Shown here piece after piece: positions 8,285-17,081 of a DNA stretch of 64,000 bases. The translations under genes and the position numbers were made by a program. Under the pieces are notes generated by a model, which saw nothing but the letters and a program-made list of their open reading frames with translations, ran no database searches and had not been told where the DNA came from. The stretch lies in NCBI RefSeq assembly GCF_003259845.1, contig NZ_QLMJ01000003.1:372001-436000 (forward strand). Direction: 5' to 3'. The stretch's first letter is position 1. The number at the start of each line of letters is the position of its first letter. The DNA is from Actinoplanes lutulentus. GTDB lineage: Bacteria > Actinomycetota > Actinomycetes > Mycobacteriales > Micromonosporaceae.

Positions 8285-9193
8285 TCAGGCGGCTTCTGCC
8301 AGGCCGAAAGCTATCCCATCCAAAATGTCGTGCTCGGAGGCGATCACCACGTCGTGCCCCGACCTCTCGACGATGATTTTTTCGATCAGGGCTCCGGCTC
8401 CGATCACGTCGGCTCTGCCTGGGTGCATCACGGGCAGAGCGCGGCGCTCCGCGACCGTCATCGCCAGCAGTGTGTCGGTCACCCTCGCCACGTCCGCGGC
8501 GGAGATCCTGCTGTGGTGGATGCGCTCTGAGTCGTACCCAGGGAGCTCTGAAGCGATAGCAGCGACGGTCGTGACCGTCCCGGCGAGGCCGACCAAAGTG
8601 ATAGCTGGTGAGACGGCTGCCAGGGCGGTGTCGACGGCCTTGGTGATGTCGGCTGTGGCCGCCGCGATCTCGGCGGGGGTGGGCGGGTCGCTGTGCAGGT
8701 GGCGTTCGGTCATGCGGACGCAGCCGATGTCCATCGAGATGGCGTGTTCGACGGTTGCCGTGCCGGTGACGAATTCGGTGGAGCCGCCGCCGAGGTCGAA
8801 GACGAGGTACGGACCGGGGGCGTCGAGGCCCTGGACCGCGCCGAGGAAGGAGAGGGTCGCCTCCTCCTCGCCGGTGATCACTTCCGGGTCGATGCCGAGA
8901 ACGCCGCGCACCATGTCACGAAATATCGCGGAATTTTCGGCGTCGCGCGTGGCTGACGTCGCGCACATCCGCACCCGGGTCACGCCCAGCTCGGCGATCT
9001 CAGCGGCATATCCCAGCAGTGCCTGCCGGGTTCGCTCGATCGCGGCGGGTGCGAGCAGCCCGGTCCGGTCGACGCCCTCCCCCAGCCGCACGATCTCCAT
9101 CCGGCGGGCGACGTCGACCAGCTGACCGCCGGCCACATCAGCGATGAGCAGGCGAATCGCGTTGGTCCCGCAGTCGATAGCAGCAACTCTCAC
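8285..9193 (-). CDS. ppx: Ppx/GppA family exopolyphosphatase
   Basis: This 302-residue actin-fold phosphatase hydrolyses terminal phosphates of polyphosphate and/or pppGpp. The phosphate-1 motif AAIDCGTNAIRLLIAD is at residues 4-19; YLVFDLGGGSTEFVTG near 130 is phosphate-2; VGLAGTVTTVAAIAS follows. The short length without the C-terminal HD-like domain of E. coli Ppx matches the actinobacterial type next to eno, ftsB and DUF501 (compare Rv1026 of Mycobacterium tuberculosis). It is the last gene of the eno-ftsB-DUF501-acetyltransferase-ppx row. Whether it prefers polyphosphate or pppGpp cannot be read from the sequence. Confidence 0.93.
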   Translation of the reverse strand: MRVAAIDCGTNAIRLLIADVAGGQLVDVARRMEIVRLGEGVDRTGLLAPAAIERTRQALLGYAAEIAELGVTRVRMCATSATRDAENSAIFRDMVRGVLGIDPEVITGEEEATLSFLGAVQGLDAPGPYLVFDLGGGSTEFVTGTATVEHAISMDIGCVRMTERHLHSDPPTPAEIAAATADITKAVDTALAAVSPAITLVGLAGTVTTVAAIASELPGYDSERIHHSRISAADVARVTDTLLAMTVAERRALPVMHPGRADVIGAGALIEKIIVERSGHDVVIASEHDILDGIAFGLAEAA

Positions 9194-9214
9194 AAGACCC
9201 TCACAAAAAGATCT

Positions 9215-9712
9215 TCACAGATGCAGCAGCATCCGTGTGTTTCCCAACGTGTTCGGCTTGACGCGTTCCAGATCCAGGAACTCCGCGACACCCTCGTCAT
9301 AAGAGCGCAGCAACTGCTCGTAAACCGAGTGCGGCACCGGCGCCCCATCGATCTCGGTAAACCCGAACGACCCGAAGAACCGGGTTTCGAACGTCAGACA
9401 GAAGACCCGGCGTACGCCCAGTTCCCGCGCCTGATCGAGCAACACCGAAACGATCCGGTGCCCGATCTTCTGCCCCCGTCGCGACGGATCGACAGCGACG
9501 GTCCGGATCTCGGCGAGGTCCTCCCACATGACGTGCAGGGCGCCGCATCCGGCCACCGTGCCGTCCTGCTCGTCGACCGCCACCCAGAACTCCTGGACGG
9601 CCTCATAGAGCGTGACCGTGGCCTTGCTGAGCAGCCGCCGGTCCGTGGTGTACGCGTCAACCAGGGCCCGGATGGCTCGCACATCCCCCGTGCGAGCGCG
9701 CCTAATGATCAT
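9215..9712 (-). CDS. argA: Amino-acid N-acetyltransferase (ArgA-type GNAT)
   Basis: This 165-residue GNAT protein closely follows the short actinobacterial N-acetylglutamate synthase (Rv2747-like). Shared features are the IRRARTGDVRAIRALVDAY opening, LYEAVQEFWVA, VAGCGALHVMWEDLAEIRTV, the acetyl-CoA loop RRGQKIGHRIV, and FGFTEIDGAPVPHSVYEQL plus VKPNTLGNTRMLL at the end. It would transfer acetyl from acetyl-CoA to glutamate, the first step of arginine synthesis. The start is the ATG at 9712, which overlaps the end of the DUF501 gene by 11 bp; the longer frame to 9787 lies inside DUF501. Its position between DUF501 and ppx is an insertion relative to the mycobacterial order. Confidence 0.88.
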   Translation of the reverse strand: MIIRRARTGDVRAIRALVDAYTTDRRLLSKATVTLYEAVQEFWVAVDEQDGTVAGCGALHVMWEDLAEIRTVAVDPSRRGQKIGHRIVSVLLDQARELGVRRVFCLTFETRFFGSFGFTEIDGAPVPHSVYEQLLRSYDEGVAEFLDLERVKPNTLGNTRMLLHL

Positions 9713-10220
9713 CGGCGGAGAGCGCAGAACGCGAAACACAGGAACCACCGGACCAGTACGGCCCGATCGCATCCCGCACCTCGTCACCGAACGGATTCAC
9801 TCCCGGCCCGGCGGCCAGCGCATGCCCGAGATGAACGTGCAGGCACTTCACCCGATCAGGCATGCCGCCCGCGGACACGCGCGCGATCTCCGGCACGTCC
9901 TCGATGGCGGTCCGCCGGTCCAGGTAGTCCTGATGCGCCTCGGCGTACCGTTTCGCCAGCTCAGGGTCCGTACTCAAGCGTTCTTGCATGTCACGCATCA
10001 CGCCGGCCGACTCCAGCCTGCTGCACGCGGCCGTGGCGTGTGGACACGTCAGGTAATACAGCGTGGGAAACGGTGTGCCGTCGTCAAGACGCGGCGCGGT
10101 CTCCACCACGTCCGGATTGCCGCAGGGGCAGCGGTGCCCGATCGCGCGAGTGCCGCGCGGGGACCGGCCAAGCTGGGCGGCGACGATGTCGAGGTCTTCG
10201 GGGGTTGGTGCTTCAGCCAT
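9702..10220 (-). CDS. DUF501 family protein
   Basis: This conserved 172-residue protein is of unknown function and is found beside ftsB and ppx throughout Actinobacteria. Recognisable elements are VAAQLGRSPRGTRAIGHRCP, TLYYLTCPHATAACSRLES, and DRVKCLHVHLGHALAAGPGVNPFGDEV near the C-terminus. The conserved Cys and His residues (CPCGNP, CPH, KCLHVHLGH) suggest metal binding, which is inference. The ATG at 10220 overlaps the ftsB stop by one base (TGATG), so it is translationally coupled to ftsB. Confidence 0.92.
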   Translation of the reverse strand: MAEAPTPEDLDIVAAQLGRSPRGTRAIGHRCPCGNPDVVETAPRLDDGTPFPTLYYLTCPHATAACSRLESAGVMRDMQERLSTDPELAKRYAEAHQDYLDRRTAIEDVPEIARVSAGGMPDRVKCLHVHLGHALAAGPGVNPFGDEVRDAIGPYWSGGSCVSRSALSADDH

Positions 10221-10780
10221 CAGTTCGCGGGCTCCGCATTCGCGGCTTGGACGCTGCTCCACAGCGTGTCGTACCAGCGGTCCGGAGCGGCCGCCGGCGT
10301 CTTCTCGTCGGCGTCGCGAGCGGCGCCCGCAGCATCGTAATAGACCAGCAGCGGCGTCTCACCGGGACGGACGTAGAAGTACTTCTCCCGAGCCTGGATG
10401 CGCAGGTACTCGTCGTCCTGCCACTTTTCCAGCTCCTTGGCGGTCGCGGCGATGTCGCCACGCTGCCGGTCCTGATCGTTTTCCATCTGCGCGATCTGCG
10501 TCTCCTGCTCAAGGTAGACACGCAGCGGATAGGTGTAAGCCAGCGCGAGAGCCACAAAAACCGCGATCAGGATGGTGGCCCGGCCGGTCAGCGCGCGCGG
10601 GCGAGGTGCGTCGGTGCGCTCGGCGGCTGCGCCGCCTTTCTCAGACCCGGACCCTTGGGTACGCCGAGACGACGGCACCCGGATCGGCCCGGTGTTACGG
10701 GTCCGCGAAGCCGTCGGGCGTCCGCCGGATCCGGGGCGACGGGTCGGGCCCTGCCCGCTCGGCAGGCGACGCTGCGTCAT
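10220..10780 (-). CDS. ftsB: FtsB/DivIC family septum formation initiator
   Basis: This 186-residue bitopic membrane protein of the divisome bridges FtsQ, FtsL and the FtsWI synthase. It has a basic, disordered cytoplasmic N-terminus of about 65 residues, a single membrane helix (ATILIAVFVALALAYTYPL), then an extracellular coiled coil (RVYLEQETQIAQMENDQDRQ onward) and the family-specific YLRIQAREKYFYVRPGETP. The C-terminal tail is short and acidic. It lies downstream of eno but is separated from it by a terminator-like hairpin (10809-10854), so readthrough or a promoter in that gap must drive it. Confidence 0.92.
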   Translation of the reverse strand: MTQRRLPSGQGPTRRPGSGGRPTASRTRNTGPIRVPSSRRTQGSGSEKGGAAAERTDAPRPRALTGRATILIAVFVALALAYTYPLRVYLEQETQIAQMENDQDRQRGDIAATAKELEKWQDDEYLRIQAREKYFYVRPGETPLLVYYDAAGAARDADEKTPAAAPDRWYDTLWSSVQAANAEPAN

Positions 10781-10808
10781 GTTTGCCCCTCCCCCCGCTC
10801 ACCAAGAT

Positions 10809-10854
10809 TTGTGGCGCCCGATCGAACCTACGTCGGCTGGCACGGGCGCCACAA
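10809..10854 (-). terminator. Hairpin downstream of eno
   Basis: Perfect 11-bp arms TTGTGGCGCCC (10809-10819) and GGGCGCCACAA (10844-10854) enclose a 24-base loop, 24 bp after the eno stop codon. No U-tract follows, which is usual for actinobacterial terminators. It probably attenuates eno transcription before ftsB. Confidence 0.7.
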
Positions 10855-10877
10855 CTCCATGATCTGTCGCCGAGTCG

Positions 10878-12176
<1,299 letters not shown>

Positions 12177-12330
12177 CTAACAGTTGGGAATTCAGTTTCG
12201 GTCCGCGACCCTGCGGGCCGACCACGCACTTGAGCCTATCGAGTGAGGCGATGCGGCGTTCGCGGGGCCGGTCAACTTCGCACCCTGTTTACCTCAAACC
12301 CGCACCCGGCCTGCCGAACCTTTGGGCACT

Positions 12331-12963
12331 ATGACCAGTGATCTCTTTCCCGCAGGCTTCCTCGCCGAGGGCTCGCGCATCGAGTTCGACAACGGCGAGG
12401 AACGCATCCCCGGTATCCGGGTCCTCCGTGCCTCCGACAAGGCCGCGACGCTGTCCATGGCCCTCGACGACGTGCCTCCGGCCGGCGCCACGGTGACCCT
12501 GCGCGGCCCGGCCGGTCCCCGCGGCCGATATGCCGTGCGCTGCTCGGTGACCAGCACCGACGAGAACCGTGTCGAGCTGCGGCCACTCGGCCCGCCCGAG
12601 CTGGAGCAGCTACGCCATTACGTGCGCGGCGGCGGTGGCGAGAGCGTGGTGCTGGTACGCCCGGGTGAGCGCGAGGCGATCGGCTGGGTGCACGACATCA
12701 GCGAGAGCTCGATCCGGGCGCACTTCACCGACATCGACCTGCGGCCCGGCGCCGAGATGACCCTGCGTGTCCAGCTCGCCGAGGACGTCGTGGAGTTCAC
12801 GGCGATGGCCACCAAGGTCAGCGCGATCCGCCAGCGGGTGCCGGTCCGCGGGCCGCTCATCGTGGAGCTGGTGGCCGTCTTCGAGCAGGACGAACGGCAG
12901 GCCAAAATGATCCGCCGATATGTTCTGCGCCAGCAGGTGGCCCGGGCAAGGGAGACGGCCTGA
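12331..12963 (+). CDS. YcgR-like PilZ domain protein (c-di-GMP receptor)
   Basis: This 210-residue protein has a YcgR-like N-terminal beta domain (about 1-90) and a PilZ domain. The c-di-GMP motif RxxxR is visible as RHYVR (residues 91-95 approximately) and the second motif D/NxSxxG as DISESS, with Ser replacing the usual Gly. It would bind cyclic di-GMP and modulate motility or envelope functions; Actinoplanes-type spores are flagellated, but no flagellar gene lies in this window. The start is the ATG at 12331 (MTSDLFPAGFL); the longer frame begins at a TTG nine bases upstream. The last three residues and stop are followed by a short AT-richer region with GAATG-like iterations. Confidence 0.82.
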   Translation: MTSDLFPAGFLAEGSRIEFDNGEERIPGIRVLRASDKAATLSMALDDVPPAGATVTLRGPAGPRGRYAVRCSVTSTDENRVELRPLGPPELEQLRHYVRGGGGESVVLVRPGEREAIGWVHDISESSIRAHFTDIDLRPGAEMTLRVQLAEDVVEFTAMATKVSAIRQRVPVRGPLIVELVAVFEQDERQAKMIRRYVLRQQVARARETA

Positions 12964-13038
12964 AGCATTGCGAATGTGAATGCGAATCGAATGACGGCAT
13001 TCGTGTCGGTTACGAGATAACTCGATTGCGCGTCGTCG

Positions 13039-13719
13039 ATGAAGTGGGCGAGGGTGGAGGTCGTGCCCGCTTCCGTGAGATCAACATCTGTCGTGGTGAT
13101 CGGTCTGCTCGGGCTCCTCGCCGGATGCGGAGGGCTCGATCAGGCCAACGCCGCCGGTGTCACCCAGGGTGACCTCGTCTCCGAGGTGGCCTCGCAACTG
13201 GCCACGCCCGGCCCCGAGCACACCGCGACCTATCGGCTGGCCGGCGGCGACACCGCGCGGGTGACCCGCAGCCTCACTCCGGACCGCACGGCGTACGCGT
13301 TTCCCGACGGCCGCCTGATCCGCACCCCGGCGGCCGTGACCCGCTGTGCCGGTGACGTCTGCACCGCCTCCGACCCGGATCCCGGCGCTGCGCTCCCGGC
13401 GGGGACCGGCCTGGTGACCGACGCCGAGGTCGTCGCGCTGCTGGAGGCGGCGGCGATCGACGCGGACCCGGAGGTCACCCAGACCGACACCACTCTCGCC
13501 GGACGGCACGCCACCTGCCTCGCGCTGACCGGTGTGCAGGCCGCCGAGTCGTCGTCGTTCGACGTGTGCGTGACCGTGGGCGGCACGCTAGCCAGTTTCC
13601 GCGGCCGGTTCGACGGTGCCGAGGTGGACGTGGTGCTCACCGAGTACGCCGATGAGGCCGACGAACGCGATTTCCAGGTCTCACCAGGCACGAAGCTGGT
13701 GGACCGCCGCTCGGAGTAA
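13039..13719 (+). CDS. Putative lipoprotein of unknown function
   Basis: This secreted lipoprotein has a hydrophobic signal ending in the lipobox LLAGC (SVVVIGLLGLLAGCGG), with cleavage before the Cys. The mature part of about 190 residues carries two more Cys pairs (RCAGDVC; CLALTG and FDVCVTVGG) and the pattern of small actinobacterial lipoproteins. The start is uncertain: ATG 13039 gives a long n-region, while GTG 13063 or GTG 13075 would give a compact signal peptide and lie just after a GGAGG at 13055. No enzyme motif is seen. It is convergent with the DUF885 gene, with 6 bp between them. Confidence 0.75.
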   Translation: MKWARVEVVPASVRSTSVVVIGLLGLLAGCGGLDQANAAGVTQGDLVSEVASQLATPGPEHTATYRLAGGDTARVTRSLTPDRTAYAFPDGRLIRTPAAVTRCAGDVCTASDPDPGAALPAGTGLVTDAEVVALLEAAAIDADPEVTQTDTTLAGRHATCLALTGVQAAESSSFDVCVTVGGTLASFRGRFDGAEVDVVLTEYADEADERDFQVSPGTKLVDRRSE

Positions 13720-13725
13720 GAGCTC

Positions 13726-15342
13726 TCAGACCCCGAGCAGCGTGCGCAGGTGCCGCGGCGGCGGGGAGCCGTGCGCCAGCATCGCGTCGTGCCACGCTTT
13801 CGGCGTGGCGCCGAACGGCCGGGCCGCCGCGATGGCCGCGACCTCGCTGTAACCCACGAAGTACGTCGAGAGCTGGGTCGACGTGAGCAGCGCGCGCCGC
13901 CACTTGCCGGCCGCCTCGCCCTCCTCCTGGAAACCGCGCCCGGTCATCAGCTCCATCGCCTCCGCCTCGGTCAGGTCGTCGCAGTGGACGAGCTGGTCGA
14001 TGACGGCGTTGAGGCTCATCCGCAACTGCATCTTGAGCTGCTGCAGCCGCACCGGGAGGCCGCCGAAGCCGAGGCCGACCATCGCCGACTCGGCGTAGAC
14101 CGCCCAGCCCTCGACGAACGGCCCGGAGAGGCCGAGCGATCGGACCCGGGTGGCGGCCCGGAACCGGCGGGAGTGCGCGAGCTGCAGGAAGTGGCCGGGC
14201 ATCGCCTCGTGGACGGTCAGGCCACGGATCATCTGGTCGTTGTACTCCCGGTAGAAGCTCTCCACCCGGTCGGCCGGCCAGTCCGCCGGGGCCGGCGAGA
14301 TGCAGTAAAACGTGGGCACGTCGGCCGTCTCGAGCGGACCGGGCGGATCGCAGTAGGCCACCGCGACGCCCCGTGCGAACTCCGGCATCTCCTCGATCAC
14401 GCAGGCGTCGTCGATCAGCGAGACGACGTCGTGCTCGCGGACGAACGCGGTCGCCTCGTCCATCGTCAGCTTCGCCAGCCCGACGATGGACTGGTTGTCG
14501 GGGTGCTCGGCGGCGATCGAGTCCAGCGCGCGGCGGACCGTGTCGTCGTCGGCCGGGCCGCCGACCAGCTCGGCCGCGGCCACCCGCAGCTCCTCGCCGA
14601 CCCGGTCGAGGTTGGCCCGCGCCCGGGAGAGCACCTCGGACGCGGAGAGCTCGGTGTCCAGGGTGTGCCAGAGCCGCGCCTCCCACAGGCGGCGGCCCAG
14701 CCGGGGATCGCGGCCCGGCTCGCCGCTGTCGAGCCGCTCGCGCAGCCAGCCGTCGAACTCGCCGAGCGCGGCCAGCGCCGCGGCGGCCGCCGGCTCCACC
14801 CGGTCGCGCAGACCGGGCTCCTGAGCCAGCAGGGCGGGCACCTCGTCGCGGATCAGCGCGGCGGTGCCGGCGAACTGGCCGGCCGCCGTCTCGGCGTGGA
14901 TGCGGGGCACGTCGCGCAGCACGGCACGGGCGGTGGCGAGCGCGTCAGGGATAGCGGTGAGCCGGCCGGTGAGGCTGGTCAGCCGCTGATCAGCCGGCGC
15001 GAACGGCCTGGCCAGCAGCGCGTGCAGCAGCGGGCCGGGGTTGTGCTCCAGAGGGTTCCACTCGTGCTCGCGGATCTCGGTCAGCTCGAACGCGGCACGC
15101 TCCACCATGGCGGCCAGGATCGCGTGGTCGACCTGGTCCTCCGGGTCGAGGCCGTCGGGATCGACGCCGCTGAGCGCGTCACCCGCGTCACGCAGCATCG
15201 CGACGCGGCCCGCCACGCCGTCTCCGGAGAGATCGGGCAGACGGTCGTCGAAGCGGTGGTCACCCGCGTAGGTCGCGGTTGCGGGATCGCTCTCCAGGAG
15301 AGCGTCGACGATGCGCTCGGCGAGCGGCACGAACTCAGCCAT
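13726..15342 (-). CDS. DUF885 family (putative metallo-peptidase-like) protein
   Basis: This 538-residue protein of the DUF885 family contains the family hallmark LTVHEAMPGHFLQLAHS, an HExxPGH motif that resembles a zinc peptidase site. It also has the downstream GLSGPFVEGWAVYAESAM segment, whose Glu is the probable third ligand. The N-terminus FVPLAERIVDALLESDPATAT is also typical. The start is the ATG at 15342, because residues upstream in the open frame are not conserved-looking. Biochemical function is unproven for the family. It begins 11 bp after the mazG stop on the same strand and so is probably the end of the mfd-SurA-mazG operon. Confidence 0.88.
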   Translation of the reverse strand: MAEFVPLAERIVDALLESDPATATYAGDHRFDDRLPDLSGDGVAGRVAMLRDAGDALSGVDPDGLDPEDQVDHAILAAMVERAAFELTEIREHEWNPLEHNPGPLLHALLARPFAPADQRLTSLTGRLTAIPDALATARAVLRDVPRIHAETAAGQFAGTAALIRDEVPALLAQEPGLRDRVEPAAAAALAALGEFDGWLRERLDSGEPGRDPRLGRRLWEARLWHTLDTELSASEVLSRARANLDRVGEELRVAAAELVGGPADDDTVRRALDSIAAEHPDNQSIVGLAKLTMDEATAFVREHDVVSLIDDACVIEEMPEFARGVAVAYCDPPGPLETADVPTFYCISPAPADWPADRVESFYREYNDQMIRGLTVHEAMPGHFLQLAHSRRFRAATRVRSLGLSGPFVEGWAVYAESAMVGLGFGGLPVRLQQLKMQLRMSLNAVIDQLVHCDDLTEAEAMELMTGRGFQEEGEAAGKWRRALLTSTQLSTYFVGYSEVAAIAAARPFGATPKAWHDAMLAHGSPPPRHLRTLLGV

Positions 15343-15352
15343 GCCGAGAAAA

Positions 15353-16312
15353 CTACTCGGACGGACCGACATTTTCCGCCGCACGCACCGCGTCGGCGTA
15401 TTCCAAAGCGGCCCTGCGCAGCTCGGCCTCCGGATCGAGACCTGCGGCACGCGCGTCGGCCACGACCTTCAAGAGCGAAGAACCAAGATCAAGAGCCTCG
15501 GGCAAGGGTACGGACAACGAGCCCCGCTCCACCCGATGCAGGATCTTGGCCGCCAGTGCGAGAGCGGGCTGACTGAGCGCGATCCCGTCCAGGACCGACT
15601 CCCGCTCCTTCTCCGCCTGCTTGATCCGCTCCCAGTTGGCGGTGATCTCCTCGATGTCCTGCACCTGCTCGCCGGCGAACACGTGCGGGTTGCGCCGGAC
15701 CATCTTCTCGACCAGCCCACCGGCCACGTCGTCGATGCTCCAGCCGTGCCCATCCGGCTGCTCCTCGGCGAGCCGCGCGTGCAGCACCACCTGGAGCAGC
15801 ACGTCACCGAGCTCCTCACGCAACGCTTCCGGGTCGTCCGACACGATCGCGTCGTACGCCTCGTAGCTCTCCTCCAGCAGGTAGGGCGCGAGCGTCTGAT
15901 GCGTCTGCGCCCGTTTCCACGGGTCACCGCCGGGTGAGACGAGCCGGTCCATCACGGTGACCGCGTCGAGCAGCCGGGCGCCGGGCGGATCCCACGAGCC
16001 GTAGATCAGCTCCAGCTCGGCGAGCCCCGGCTCGCGGGCCAGCCGCAGACCGAGCTGCCGGGCGAACGTCTGGTCACCGGTCGGCCCGGCGAGCCAGACC
16101 GCGCCCGGACCGTCCCCGATGGCATCGAGCAGACCCTGCGCGTCGGTGTCCAGCACCGTCACCTCGACCCCCGCCACCCGCAGCGCCGCGGCCTGCTCAC
16201 TCTCCGCGTGAGCAAAGACCGGGTACGCGCGAACCGCATCCCAGGCCTCGGCGGTGAGCAGCCCCGCGGGCAGCCGTGGCGACGTGACGAGAAGGAGGAT
16301 CCTGCTGGTCAA
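15353..16312 (-). CDS. mazG: MazG nucleoside triphosphate pyrophosphohydrolase
   Basis: This 319-residue house-cleaning enzyme hydrolyses (d)NTPs to NMP and PPi. The N-terminal half (about 1-115) is the tetrapyrrole-methylase-like extension common in mycobacterial MazG. The catalytic MazG domain follows with GDPWKRAQTHQTLAPYLLEE, EESYEAYDAI and the EELGDVLLQVVLHARLAEE metal-binding motif (ExxE and DxxL pattern). The start ATG overlaps the stop of the SurA-like gene by 4 bp (16309-16312). The order mfd, lipoprotein, mazG is conserved with other actinomycetes. Confidence 0.93.
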   Translation of the reverse strand: MTSRILLLVTSPRLPAGLLTAEAWDAVRAYPVFAHAESEQAAALRVAGVEVTVLDTDAQGLLDAIGDGPGAVWLAGPTGDQTFARQLGLRLAREPGLAELELIYGSWDPPGARLLDAVTVMDRLVSPGGDPWKRAQTHQTLAPYLLEESYEAYDAIVSDDPEALREELGDVLLQVVLHARLAEEQPDGHGWSIDDVAGGLVEKMVRRNPHVFAGEQVQDIEEITANWERIKQAEKERESVLDGIALSQPALALAAKILHRVERGSLSVPLPEALDLGSSLLKVVADARAAGLDPEAELRRAALEYADAVRAAENVGPSE

Positions 16313-17043
16313 GCGACGTCCACCACCAGCGGCTTGGCGTCCGGGTCACCGAACGGCACGCTGACGATCGGGAACGACCGCCCGCTGGCCTGATCGGTGT
16401 AGGAGTAGATGCCCAGCACCACGTCCTCGTACCGCGGGCTGATCTCCACGTCCAGCTCGCCGACCAGCGACTCCACCTCGTCGCGCAGCGTGAACGCGCC
16501 CTGGAGCTCCTTCTTGTCGGCGGCCTGCAGGCTCTTCTTGAACCCGGCGAAGTCCAGGTTGATCGCCTGGTTGTCGGCGAACTGCTGGTACACGCCGCGC
16601 AGGTCCTCGTCGCTGGGCTCGGCGGCGGCGGCGGAGACGCTCTGCAGCAGGTTCTGCCGCAGGACCAGGTTCTGCGTGTAGATCCGGGTCAGCTCGGCCG
16701 AGTCGGGCAGGCCGATCTGCTCGGCCACCTCGGCGTACGGCATGGTGGCCGGCAGGGTGACCTTCTGCTGTTTCGCGACCCGGTCGTAGAGCTCGTTGGT
16801 GAGCAGCAGGCCGACGATGTCGACGCGGGCGATCGGCATCCGCGCGGCCTGGCCGGCCGCGGCGCTGGTCACCAGCTCACTGGTCTCGTCCCAGATCTGC
16901 TGGACATGGTGCTCGGTGATGTGACCGCTCTGCCCGATGTAGACGGCGACGGCCGGCTGGGACCGGCAGCCGGAGAGCCCGCCGACGGCGAGAGAAGCGG
17001 CAACGACGACGGAGACGAGTGAGCGGGCACGCATCATGGTCAT
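16309..17043 (-). CDS. SurA N-terminal-like lipoprotein
   Basis: This 244-residue exported lipoprotein opens with the signal MTMMRARSLVSVVVAASL and the lipobox LSGC. The mature part has a SurA_N-like helical fold: VAVYIGQSGHITEHHVQQIWDE, then DIVGLLLTNELYDRVAKQQ and a long amphipathic helix region. No parvulin PPIase domain is visible. It is probably an extracytoplasmic chaperone-like protein. The start is the ATG at 17043 (another at 17037 is possible); the open frame continues into mfd but those residues are mfd in another frame. It starts 38 bp after the mfd stop and is coupled to mazG downstream. Confidence 0.83.
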   Translation of the reverse strand: MTMMRARSLVSVVVAASLAVGGLSGCRSQPAVAVYIGQSGHITEHHVQQIWDETSELVTSAAAGQAARMPIARVDIVGLLLTNELYDRVAKQQKVTLPATMPYAEVAEQIGLPDSAELTRIYTQNLVLRQNLLQSVSAAAAEPSDEDLRGVYQQFADNQAINLDFAGFKKSLQAADKKELQGAFTLRDEVESLVGELDVEISPRYEDVVLGIYSYTDQASGRSFPIVSVPFGDPDAKPLVVDVA

Positions 17044-17081
17044 GACTGTCTCATGGTCAATGTGATCTAGGTCGCCCGCCC